Shown: positions 6,193 to 12,934 of the stretch, piece after piece
Layout of the letters: each line of letters starts with the position of its first letter
Position numbering within the stretch: position 1 is the first letter of the stretch
Assembly (NCBI GenBank): GCA_031119515.1
Contig: JAVHXR010000030.1
Location: forward strand, 1 to 13,717
Origin: Propionicimonas sp.
GTDB lineage: Bacteria > Actinomycetota > Actinomycetes > Propionibacteriales > Propionibacteriaceae
Length of the DNA: 13,717 nucleotides
Direction: 5' to 3'
Notes under the pieces: generated by a model
Told to the model about the DNA's origin: nothing
Database searches by the model: none
What the model saw: only the letters and a program-made list of their open reading frames with translations
Made by a program: the position numbers and the translations under genes

Positions 6193-7716
6193 ATGCTCTT
6201 CTCCGAGGTGGTGGACGCTTCCGGACAGGTCGCCGCGACCAGTTCGCGCAACGCCAAGGTCGCGATCCTGGCCGGGCTGCTCGCCCGAGCGAACGTCGAC
6301 GAGGTGGACGTCGTGGCGCACTACCTCGCCGGACGGCTGCGGCAGCGCCGCACCGGAATCGGCTGGCGGTCCCTGGGCGGCTTCGCCGCCGCGGCCGAGT
6401 CGTCGCTCACCGTGCTCGAGGTGGATGCCGCCCTCGACCACCTCGGCGGGCTGGTGGGCCCGGGCTCGCAACTGGCCCGCCAGGCCGGCCTGGCGTCCCT
6501 GATGGAACGGGCCACAGCGCCCGAGCAGCGTTTCCTGGGTGGGCTGATCGTCGGCGAGACCCGTCAGGGCGCGCTCGAGGGCGTCCTGCTGCAGGCGATC
6601 GCGCAGGCCTACGAACTCCCGTCCGAACTGGTCCGACGAGCGGCCATGTTCGCCGGCTCGGTGCCTGCGGTCGCTGTGGCCGCGGTCGCCGGCGGGGCGG
6701 ACGCACTGGCGGCGATCCGGCTCGAGGTCGGCCGTCCGGTGCTGCCGATGCTCGCCTCCAGCGCCCCGACACTGGACGAGGGGCTGGCCAGGCTCGGCGC
6801 CGGGACAGCGGTGGCTGTCGAGGCGAAGCTCGACGGGATCCGGATCCAGGCCCACAAGCGCGGGGACGAGATCGGCATCTACTCCCGCAGCCTCGACGAC
6901 ATCACCGTCCGGCTACCCGAGGTGGCAGCCACGGTCGCGGCGCTGCCGTGCGCCACCTGCGTCCTGGACGGCGAGGCTCTCGCCCTCGGCCCGGACGGCC
7001 GCCCGAAGCCCTTCCAGGAGACCGCCGCCCGGAGCGCGTCCGCGGCGGACCCCGACGGGCTGGCGTTGAGCGCCTTCTTCTTCGACGTGCTGGAGGTGGA
7101 CGGCGAGGACCTGGTCGACGCGCCCACCGCCGAGCGGCACGACCGGCTCGCGGCGCTCGTCCCCGAGCCCGGCCGGGTGGCCCGCCTGGTCACCGCCGAT
7201 CCGGCCGAGGCCGCCGAGTTCACCAGACTCGTGCTGGCCGGCGGCCACGAGGGCGTGGTGCTGAAGGATCTCGCGCTGCCCTACCAGGCCGGACGCCGCG
7301 GTGCCGGGTGGGTGAAGGTGAAGCCGGTCCTCACCCTCGACCTCGTGGTGCTGGCGGTCGAGCGCGGCAGCGGGAGACGCCAGGGCTGGCTGTCGAACAT
7401 CCACCTCGGGGCTCGCGACCCTGCCACCGGTGGCTTCGTGATGCTCGGGAAGACCTTCAAGGGGATGACCGACGAGATGCTGGCCTGGCAGACCGCCCGG
7501 TTCGAGCAGCTCAAGACCGCCGATGACGGCTGGGTGGTTCGCGTGCGTCCCGAACAGGTGGTGGAGATCGCACTGGACGGGGTCCAGCGCTCACCGCGGT
7601 ATCCCGGCGGGATGGCGCTGCGGTTCGCCCGGGTGGTCCGCTACCGCGACGACAAGACCGCAGAGGAGGCCGACACGGTCGACGCCGTCCGCGCACTCGC
7701 CCGCTGGGACGGCTGA
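6193..7716 (+). CDS. ligB: ATP-dependent DNA ligase, LigB type
   Basis: 507 residues; ATG 6193 is preceded by AAGGAG at a good distance. Ligase motifs in order: an N-terminal helical DNA-binding region (1-190), motif I EAKLDGIR (210-217) with Lys212 as the AMP-accepting lysine, motif III-like YSRSLDDIT, LDGEALAL, the SAFFFDVLEVDG stretch, motif IV EGVVLKD and motif V WVKVKP, then an OB-fold C-terminus ending in LRFARVVRYRDDK (motif VI region). It seals nicks using ATP. The length and motif order match mycobacterial LigB, an ATP ligase that accompanies the essential NAD-dependent LigA and is usually dispensable. No Ku, polymerase or nuclease domain is attached. The gene converges on cysE with 12 bases between stop codons. 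Confidence 0.92.
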   Translation: MLFSEVVDASGQVAATSSRNAKVAILAGLLARANVDEVDVVAHYLAGRLRQRRTGIGWRSLGGFAAAAESSLTVLEVDAALDHLGGLVGPGSQLARQAGLASLMERATAPEQRFLGGLIVGETRQGALEGVLLQAIAQAYELPSELVRRAAMFAGSVPAVAVAAVAGGADALAAIRLEVGRPVLPMLASSAPTLDEGLARLGAGTAVAVEAKLDGIRIQAHKRGDEIGIYSRSLDDITVRLPEVAATVAALPCATCVLDGEALALGPDGRPKPFQETAARSASAADPDGLALSAFFFDVLEVDGEDLVDAPTAERHDRLAALVPEPGRVARLVTADPAEAAEFTRLVLAGGHEGVVLKDLALPYQAGRRGAGWVKVKPVLTLDLVVLAVERGSGRRQGWLSNIHLGARDPATGGFVMLGKTFKGMTDEMLAWQTARFEQLKTADDGWVVRVRPEQVVEIALDGVQRSPRYPGGMALRFARVVRYRDDKTAEEADTVDAVRALARWDG

Positions 7717-7731
7717 CGTCCGGCGGACTCA
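7714..7731. terminator. Short bidirectional hairpin spanning the two convergent stop codons
   Basis: TGA-C-GTCC-GGC-GGAC-TCA: the ligase stop codon TGA and the complement of the cysE stop codon form the base of a stem, with GTCC/GGAC above it, one bulged C and a 3-base loop. It is the only structure available to end transcription on both strands in this 12-base gap. The stem is small and the call is tentative. Confidence 0.3.
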
Positions 7732-8565
7732 GGCGAGCCCGTCCTCCAGCGTCTCCAGGTCCATCGCCGGAAGGCCGTGCACGGGGTAGCTCACCGGCCG
7801 GGCCGGCACCCCGGCGACGGTGGTGTAGGGGGCGACGTCGTCCAGCACCACGCTGCCCGCGCCCACCTTCGCGCCCTCGCCCACCCGGATGTTGCCCAGC
7901 ACCTTCGCGCCCGCGCCGATCATCACCCCGCGGCCGATCTTGGGGTGCCGGTCGCCTCCGACCTTGCCGGTGCCGCCGAGGGTGACCTCGTGCAGCATCG
8001 AGAAGTCGTCCTCGACGACGGCGGTCTCGCCGATCACCACCGAGGTCGCGTGGTCGAACATGATGCCCTTGCCGATCCGGGCACCGGGGTGGATGTCGAC
8101 GGCGAACACCTCCGAGATCCGGCTCTGCAGGTAGAGCGCCAGTGGCGACCGTCCCTCGACCCAGTAGTGGTGCGCGACACGGTAGGCCTGCAGGGCGTGG
8201 AATCCCTTGAAGTACAACAGCGGGGTGGCGTACCCGCGGGCGGCGGGATCGCGGCTGATGATCGCGCGCAGGTCCTCGCGGACGGCCACCGCGATCGAGC
8301 GGTCGTCGTTGAGCGCGCGTCCGATCAGGTCGCGCAGGGTCGCGGCGGGGATGGAAGGGCTGGCGAGCTTGTCGGCGAGGATCGCGCCGAGCGCGTCCTC
8401 GAGCCGGTCGTGGTCGAGCACTGCCGCTGACAGGAAGCCGGCGAGCGCGGGCTCTGCCGCCGCGTCAGCGGCAACCTCGGCGCGAACCCGGTTCCAGATC
8501 TCGTCCGGCAGGACCGTCCGCTGGTTTCGGGCGGAGCCGTTCACCGACGGCGTGGGAGTGGTCAT
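7729..8565 (-). CDS. cysE: Serine O-acetyltransferase
   Basis: 278 residues. CysE makes O-acetylserine from serine and acetyl-CoA, the first committed step of cysteine synthesis. The N-terminal helical domain runs to about residue 150 (including LLYFKGFHALQAYRVAHHYW). A left-handed beta-helix of hexapeptide repeats follows: VDIHPGARIGKGIMFDHATSV and VIGETAVVEDD, then TLGGTGK (195-201) and KIGRGVMIGAGAKVLGNI. Asp157 and His172 occupy the positions of the E. coli catalytic pair Asp143/His158. The length equals that of typical CysE. ATG 8565 has AGAGGA about 12 bases upstream, slightly far, consistent with control of initiation. The gene stands alone on the minus strand. A 23-codon poly-Cys leader ORF lies 67 bases upstream and probably controls it. 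No cysK is in the window. Confidence 0.95.
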   Translation of the reverse strand: MTTPTPSVNGSARNQRTVLPDEIWNRVRAEVAADAAAEPALAGFLSAAVLDHDRLEDALGAILADKLASPSIPAATLRDLIGRALNDDRSIAVAVREDLRAIISRDPAARGYATPLLYFKGFHALQAYRVAHHYWVEGRSPLALYLQSRISEVFAVDIHPGARIGKGIMFDHATSVVIGETAVVEDDFSMLHEVTLGGTGKVGGDRHPKIGRGVMIGAGAKVLGNIRVGEGAKVGAGSVVLDDVAPYTTVAGVPARPVSYPVHGLPAMDLETLEDGLA

Positions 8566-8589
8566 GAGAGCGGGTGTCCTCTGGCTGGC

Positions 8590-8609
8590 GCGGTCGCACC
8601 TGCGGCCGC
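8590..8609 (-). promoter_or_regulatory. Hairpin between the poly-Cys leader and the cysE ribosome-binding site
   Basis: In the minus-strand transcript GCGG-C-CGC-AGGU-GCG-A-CCGC folds as 4 bp plus one C/A mismatch plus 3 bp closed by an AGGU loop. It lies just before the AGAGGA of cysE. No U-run follows, so it is not a classical terminator. It may serve as a pause site or as the alternative structure to the leader hairpin. Confidence 0.35.
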
Positions 8610-8619
8610 TGGGGATCGG

Positions 8620-8649
8620 GTTGATTGCTGGTTCAACAACAGCAACAAC
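8620..8649 (-). promoter_or_regulatory. Leader hairpin formed by the Cys codons and the following spacer
   Basis: In the transcript GUUGUUGCUG (8649-8640), built from Cys codons 1 to 4 of the leader ORF, can pair over 10 bp with CAGCAAUCAAC (8630-8620), with a single bulged U and a 9-base loop that contains the last Cys codon and the stop. A ribosome stalled on the Cys codons would prevent this stem. A ribosome that terminates and leaves would allow it. This is the arrangement expected of an attenuator. Confidence 0.55.
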
Positions 8650-8704
8650 ACAGCACCCGACGGTTCATCCCGATCGGGACGATCACCTCGGTGCGCGCAC
8701 TCAT
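8633..8704 (-). CDS. Leaderless poly-cysteine leader peptide (cysteine attenuator)
   Basis: ATG at 8704-8702 opens a 23-codon frame ending VLCCCCC and stop UGA at 8635-8633. The five consecutive Cys codons are UGU UGU UGC UGU UGU. Cysteine is normally one of the rarest residues in such genomes, so five in a row directly before cysE is very unlikely by chance. A -10 hexamer TAGGAT ends 7 bases before the ATG, so the mRNA should start at the A of the ATG. An internal ATG at codon 13 would give an 11-residue form. Poly-Cys leaderless ORFs acting as cysteine-responsive attenuators of downstream genes have been described in mycobacteria. By analogy, stalling under cysteine shortage would raise cysE expression. 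The exact mechanism here is inferred. Confidence 0.85.
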   Translation of the reverse strand: MSARTEVIVPIGMNRRVLCCCCC

Positions 8705-8711
8705 GGAGACA

Positions 8712-8717
8712 ATCCTA
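8712..8717 (-). promoter_or_regulatory. -10 of the leader/cysE promoter
   Basis: On the minus strand TAGGAT (TAnnnT type) is followed by TGTCTCC and then the leader ATG at 8704. This places the transcription start on the A of the ATG, a leaderless arrangement. No TTGACA-like -35 is visible; the -35 zone lies next to the start of the tandem repeat array at 8746. Confidence 0.6.
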
Positions 8718-8745
8718 GTGCACCCCACCGCGACGCCCTTCGCCG

Positions 8746-9178
8746 GCGAGAGCCAGCCCCCAGGCGATCGCCCTCGGCGACGAAGGCTGGCTGTCGGCGA
8801 CGAAGGCCGGCTGCCACTGGCGGTCGTGAGGACTGTCAGCCTCCCCTCTCAGCGAGAGCCAGCGCCCAGGCGATGGCCCTCGGCGACGAAGGCTGGCTGT
8901 CAGTGATGGAGGCCGGCTGTCAGTGAGGGAGGCTGGCTGTCAATGGCGGTCGTGAGGTCTGTCAGCCTCCCCGTTCAGCGAGAGCCAGCCCCCAGGCGAT
9001 GGCCCTCGGCGAGGAAGGCCGGCTGTCCGTGATGGAGGCTGGCTGCCAATGGCGGTCGCGAGGTCCGTGAGCCTCCCCGTTCAGCGAGAGCCAGCGCCCA
9101 GGCGATGGCCCTCGGCGAGGAAGGCTGGCTGTCAGTGATGGAGGCTGGCTGTCAGCGACGAAGGCCGCCTGTCGGCTC
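8746..9178. repeat. Nested tandem repeat array (four units of 106/126/106/about 94 bp)
   Basis: Units start at 8746, 8852, 8978 and 9084, each with GCGAGAGCCAGC(C/G)CCCAGG. The body contains CCCTCGGCGA then sub-repeats of about 20 bp of the type GGAGGCTGGCTGTCAGTGAT. Unit 2 has one more sub-repeat than units 1 and 3, which explains 126 versus 106. Most units end with GTCAGCCTCCCC. GGGAGGCTG (8927-8935) pairs with CAGCCTCCC (8963-8971) in unit 2, and the other units have similar arms. The array fills the whole gap between the kinase stop codon and the cysE promoter. No reading frame through it looks like a gene. Confidence 0.9.
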
Positions 9179-10133
9179 AGGCGGTGGCGCCGTTGGGCGA
9201 GAGGCGGGCGTGGTAGCGCGCGGCGTCCTCGGCGGAGGCGGCACCGGGCGACCACTGGCCGATCGCCGCGCACGCGGTCGCCATCCCCCAGCGGACGGCC
9301 TCGGGGAAGGACCAGCCGACCTCGAGCCAGGAGACCATGCCGCCCATGAAGGCGTCGCCCGCCCCGATCGGGTTGCGGACCTCGACCTCGATGCCGGCCA
9401 GCCTGCCGGTCCCGTCCGGGGTTGCCCACGCCACCCCCGCGGCGCCGGCGGTGACCGTGACGTAGTGGACGCCGCGGGACTGCAGCTTGATCGCGGCCAG
9501 CTCCGCTCGCCGGAGCGCGTCCGCGCCTGGCTCGACCGGCTCCGGGGCGTCCGTCCTCGACAACACCGCCTCCGCCTCGGCCAGGTTGGGCGACACCAGC
9601 ATCGGACGCCCCGCGATCCCCGCCGCCAGCCACGCCGGCCCGGTGTCGAGCGCGAGCTTGCCGCCGGCGCGGGCGACCCGGGTGACGAAGTCGGTGATGT
9701 CCGCCTCGTCGATGCCGGGCGGGAAGCTCCCGCTGCAGACCACCCATCCGCCGGGCAGGATGCGGGCGCACACCGCCCGGACGAACTCGTACCAGCGTTC
9801 CCGTTCGACCAGTGCGCCGTTGCCGTTGATGACGGTGACGCGACCCGACTCCTCGTAGACCAGGACGGTCTCGCGGACGATCCCGGGGTAGCGGTGGGAG
9901 ACCAGGTTCATCCCCTCGGCATGCAGCGCGGCCTCGTACCATTCGGCACCCTCGTCCGGCAGCAGGACGTGGACCTCGGGGCGGGCGCCGTTGGCCAGCG
10001 AGCCCCGCGCGGCCGAGACCGCCTTGCCCGCGGCGAACGCCTTGTTGGCGCCCGCCCGGAGCACGGTCCCGGGTTCGAGGGCCGCCAGGAAGACTTGGCG
10101 GTCAACAGTCGGATTAGGGCAGACCACCAACAC
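9177..10133 (-). CDS. PfkB-family sugar (phosphate) kinase, 1-phosphofructokinase-like
   Basis: 318 residues from GTG 10133, chosen because GGAGG lies 5 bases before it and because the protein then begins MLVVCPNPTVDRQVFL, a normal FruK/tagatose-6-P-kinase-type N-terminus. The ATP-site motif NPIGAGDAFMGG is intact, with GAGDAF at 257-262 and catalytic base Asp260. Other family stretches are VVCSGSFPPGID and LDTGPAWLAAGIAGRPMLVSPNLAEAE. The usual substrate motif GGKGxNVA is replaced by AAGKAVSAARG (34-44), so the sugar cannot be predicted. The gene follows the thiamine-type importer on the same strand, 65 bases after its ATPase, but appears to have its own promoter. A shared job with the importer is possible but unproven. 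Confidence 0.85.
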   Translation of the reverse strand: MLVVCPNPTVDRQVFLAALEPGTVLRAGANKAFAAGKAVSAARGSLANGARPEVHVLLPDEGAEWYEAALHAEGMNLVSHRYPGIVRETVLVYEESGRVTVINGNGALVERERWYEFVRAVCARILPGGWVVCSGSFPPGIDEADITDFVTRVARAGGKLALDTGPAWLAAGIAGRPMLVSPNLAEAEAVLSRTDAPEPVEPGADALRRAELAAIKLQSRGVHYVTVTAGAAGVAWATPDGTGRLAGIEVEVRNPIGAGDAFMGGMVSWLEVGWSFPEAVRWGMATACAAIGQWSPGAASAEDAARYHARLSPNGATA

Positions 10134-10164
10134 GGATGCCTCCGGGCATAGAAATGTGGCGCCA

Positions 10165-10193
10165 ACCTTGCACAGCCGCTGCCGGGTCGTCAA
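10165..10193 (-). promoter_or_regulatory. Probable promoter of the PfkB-family kinase
   Basis: On the minus strand TTGACG (10193-10188), a 17-base spacer, then CAAGGT (10170-10165) as a moderate -10. Predicted start is near 10158, leaving a leader of about 25 bases that carries GGAGG. It sits in the 65-base gap after the importer ATPase, so the kinase can be expressed apart from the transporter. Confidence 0.45.
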
Positions 10194-10198
10194 ACGAT

Positions 10199-11173
10199 TC
10201 AACGCGGGACGACGGCGCAGCCTGCCGGATCGATCCGGACGCTGACCTGCGGGCCTGGCGCCGACGGTGTCCCGAGCCCGGCCAGCGCGCCCCCGGGGAG
10301 GCGGACGTCGACCTCGTAGCGCCCCCTTCCGGCGCGGGCGGCGACCACCGGGACGCTGGTTCCGGCCGGGTCCTCGACGAGTCCCTCCGGCCCGATCGCG
10401 ACCGCCACGTCGCCGTCGTCGCCGCTCCATCCCAGCGCCCGGGCGTCGGACACCGCGAGGAACGGCCCGTAGCCGAGGAAGCCCGCCACCTCGGCGTCGG
10501 CTGGATGCTTCCACAGCGTGGCGGGGTCGGCGACCTGCAGCAGCCGTCCCGCCGACAGCACGGCTATCCGGTCGGCTATCGCGAATGCCTCGTCCTGGTC
10601 GTGGGTGACGTACAGGCCCGGGGTCCCGGTGGCGCGCAGGGTCGCCTCGAGGACGCCGACCAGCCGCTCCCTCAGCCCGCGGTCAAGCGACGACAGCGGT
10701 TCGTCCAGCATCAGCAGCCGCGGCTGCGGGGCGAGCGAGCGAGCCAACGCGACCCGCTGCGCCTGCCCCCCGGACAACGCCGTCACCGGACGCGGGCCGT
10801 ACCCGGCGAGCCCCACCAGGTCGAGCAGCTCCTCGACCCGACGGTCGCGGCTCGCCCGGTCGAGGCGGTGGAGGGAGTAGCCGACGTTGCCGGCCACGCT
10901 GAGGTGGGGGAACAGCTGCCCGTCCTGGAACATCATCACGAACCCGCGGGCGTGGACGGGGACGGCGGTGACGTCCTCGCCGTCCCAGCTGACGGCGCCC
11001 CCGGCCAGCGGTTCGAGGCCGGTCACCGCCCGCAACAGCGAGGACTTGCCCGACCCGGAGGCCCCCAGCAGGGCAACGATCTCGCCCGGGGCGACCGTCA
11101 GCGACACCCGGTCGACGGCTGTCACCGGGCCGTACCTGACGACCGCGTCGGTGACGACGAGTCCTGTCACCAC
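10199..11173 (-). CDS. ABC transporter ATP-binding protein, thiamine importer type
   Basis: 324 residues. Walker A GASGSGKS (37-44), Q-loop Gln83 in MMFQDGQLFPHLSV, signature LSGGQAQR (133-140), Walker B LLMLDEP (153-159) and switch His191 are all present. A C-terminal extension of about 100 residues (VRLPGGALAGLG...) looks like a TOBE/OB regulatory domain as in the ThiQ/PotA/FbpC group. GTG 11173 is preferred: GGGAGG lies 7 bases upstream. A second in-frame GTG at 11170 overlaps the permease stop by four bases (GTGA). Either start means translational coupling to the permease. It should energise the importer formed with the two upstream genes. Confidence 0.9.
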   Translation of the reverse strand: MVTGLVVTDAVVRYGPVTAVDRVSLTVAPGEIVALLGASGSGKSSLLRAVTGLEPLAGGAVSWDGEDVTAVPVHARGFVMMFQDGQLFPHLSVAGNVGYSLHRLDRASRDRRVEELLDLVGLAGYGPRPVTALSGGQAQRVALARSLAPQPRLLMLDEPLSSLDRGLRERLVGVLEATLRATGTPGLYVTHDQDEAFAIADRIAVLSAGRLLQVADPATLWKHPADAEVAGFLGYGPFLAVSDARALGWSGDDGDVAVAIGPEGLVEDPAGTSVPVVAARAGRGRYEVDVRLPGGALAGLGTPSAPGPQVSVRIDPAGCAVVPR

Positions 11174-12837
11174 GGGTTCACCTCCCTGGGGCCGAGCCAT
11201 TCCGCGACGGCCATCGCAGCTGCTGTCAGCACCGCGAGCAGCACCGAGGCCGCCATCGCCATGCCGAAGTTCTCGGCGCCGGGCCGCGAGATCAGCCGGT
11301 AGACCACCACCGGCAGGGTGGGGTGGTCGGGGCGGGCGAGGAAGGACGTGGCGCCGAACTCGCCCAGGGAGGTCGCGAATGCGAACCCGAGGGCCAGCCC
11401 GAGGCCGCGGAGTGCGAACGGCAGGTCGACGGTCGCCGTCACCCGGCCGGCCCCGGCGCCGAGGGTGGCGGCGGTCTCGTGCAGCCGGGGGTCGATCGCC
11501 CGCAGGGTCGGGAGCAGGGTTCGCACCACCAGCGGCAGCGCCACCAGAGCCTGCGCGATCGGGATCAGAACCCACGAGGAGCGCAGGTCGAGCGGTGGCC
11601 GGTTGAGGGTGATCAGGAAGCCGAAGCCGACCGTGACCGCCGACACTCCCAGCGGCAGCATGAAGACCGAGTCGGCTCCCTGCAGCACCCATCGTCCGCT
11701 CGGGGACGCCGGCCGGCGGGAGAGGACGTAGCTCACCATCAGCCCGAGCAGGATCGCTATCGCGGTCGCGGCGGTGGCGGTCACCAGGGAGTTCCACAAC
11801 GCCTGCCAGACGCTCACGGTGGTGCCCTGGGCGCGGCCGGCGAGGGCGGCGTAGTTCTCCCAGCCGACACCATCCGGCGTGACGAACGACCGGGCCACCA
11901 GGCTCGCCATCGGCAGCACCAGCAGGCCGAGCACGACCACGCCGGTGACGAGCGCCGGCGCCCAGTCCGCGGCCCGCAGCGGGGCGTCCGCCGGACTGCC
12001 CAGCAGCCGCAGCGCCCGCTCGGCGCGGGCCCTGGTGCGATTGGCGACCAGCAGGGACGCGCTCACGACCACGAGTTGAAGGATCGACAGCGCCGCTGCC
12101 GCCGGCAGGTCGAGCAACTGGGTGGTCTGGTACCAGATCTCGGTCTCGATCGTCCCCCAGGAGGTTCCTCCCAGCACCAGCACGACGCCGAAGGCGGTGG
12201 CGCAGAACAGGAAGGTCAGCGCGGCGCCGGAGGCGATCGCCGGCGCCAGCGCGGGCAGCGTCACCGTGGCGAAGACCCGGGCGCGGGAGGCGCCGAGCGT
12301 GCGGGCGGCGTCCTCTGCCCGCGGGTCGAGCCGTGCCCACAGCGTCCCGACCGTCCGGACGACGACGGAGTAGTTGAAGAACACCAGCGCCGCGACTATC
12401 GCAGCGAACGATTCCCGCAGGCCGAGCCAGCCGAGCGGGCCGTTGACCGCCAGCAGCGAGCTGAACGCGACCCCGACGACAACGGTCGGGAGGACGAACG
12501 GGACGGCCACCACCGCACGGGCCAGCCGCCGGCCCGGGAACCGGCGTCGGTACAGGACGTAGGCGCCGGGGACGCCGAGCCCGACCGCCACCGCCGTCCC
12601 CGCCACCGCCTGGGCGAGGGTCTGGCCGACGATCCGCCACGTCCGGGGGGCGGTCAGCACCGCCTGCACCTGGGCGAAGCTGGGGTTGCCGGCCTCGTCC
12701 ACGAATCCACGCGCGACGAGGGCGGCGACCGGCCAGGCGAAGAAGACGACAAGGAAGGCGATCGGGACGGCGGCCACCGCGACCCAGACCCACGGAGGTC
12801 CGCCCAGCGAGCGCCGGGAGACCGCCGCCGCCGTCAC
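11167..12837 (-). CDS. ABC importer permease, fused double domain (ThiP/FbpB-like)
   Basis: 556 residues, highly hydrophobic, about 12 predicted membrane helices in two homologous halves. Each half carries a cytoplasmic EAA-type coupling loop: EDAARTLGASRARVFATVTLP (from 175) and HETAATLGAGAGRV (from 453), followed by a GEFGATSFLARP stretch in the second. Fused permeases of this size serve thiamine (ThiP) and ferric-iron importers; the neighbouring binding protein favours thiamine. GTG 12837 is the first start that retains the MTAAAVSRRS positively charged N-terminus. Its RBS is weak. It follows the binding-protein gene after 97 bases containing a strong RNA hairpin, and overlaps the ATPase gene at its 3' end. 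Confidence 0.9.
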   Translation of the reverse strand: MTAAAVSRRSLGGPPWVWVAVAAVPIAFLVVFFAWPVAALVARGFVDEAGNPSFAQVQAVLTAPRTWRIVGQTLAQAVAGTAVAVGLGVPGAYVLYRRRFPGRRLARAVVAVPFVLPTVVVGVAFSSLLAVNGPLGWLGLRESFAAIVAALVFFNYSVVVRTVGTLWARLDPRAEDAARTLGASRARVFATVTLPALAPAIASGAALTFLFCATAFGVVLVLGGTSWGTIETEIWYQTTQLLDLPAAAALSILQLVVVSASLLVANRTRARAERALRLLGSPADAPLRAADWAPALVTGVVVLGLLVLPMASLVARSFVTPDGVGWENYAALAGRAQGTTVSVWQALWNSLVTATAATAIAILLGLMVSYVLSRRPASPSGRWVLQGADSVFMLPLGVSAVTVGFGFLITLNRPPLDLRSSWVLIPIAQALVALPLVVRTLLPTLRAIDPRLHETAATLGAGAGRVTATVDLPFALRGLGLALGFAFATSLGEFGATSFLARPDHPTLPVVVYRLISRPGAENFGMAMAASVLLAVLTAAAMAVAEWLGPREVNPW

Positions 12838-12851
12838 CGCCGGCCCCCGCG

Positions 12852-12916
12852 CAGACCGGTCGGATCAGGGGGCCGGCGCGCGCGCTCCGCCCGACGGGGC
12901 TGATCCAACCGGTCTG
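12852..12916 (-). promoter_or_regulatory. 17-bp RNA hairpin between binding-protein and permease genes
   Basis: Arms at 12852-12868 and 12900-12916 are complementary over 17 positions, with a 31-base GC-rich loop. The only imperfection on the plus strand (12861/12907, C against A) becomes a G-U wobble in the minus-strand transcript, so the mRNA stem is fully paired. The hairpin starts about 18 bases after the binding-protein stop. Such structures in importer operons stabilise the binding-protein part of the mRNA and reduce downstream expression. No U-run is present. Confidence 0.6.
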
Positions 12917-12934
12917 TGCCGGGCACCTGGCAGG

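Noticed and set aside
4576..6855. 759-codon minus-strand ORF covering the cellulase, repeats and ligase start
   Set aside because: Antisense shadow of two clear genes. The stretch over the repeats merely translates the repeat units.
8560..8572. Half of a CebR-like site (ATGAGAGCG) at the cysE start
   Set aside because: The second half of the palindrome is missing. It is likely chance.
8962..9942. Minus-strand ORF through the tandem repeats and kinase, with repeating ALAERGG-like peptides
   Set aside because: It is out of frame with the kinase in the coding part, and in the rest simply translates the DNA repeat. No start or RBS was identified.
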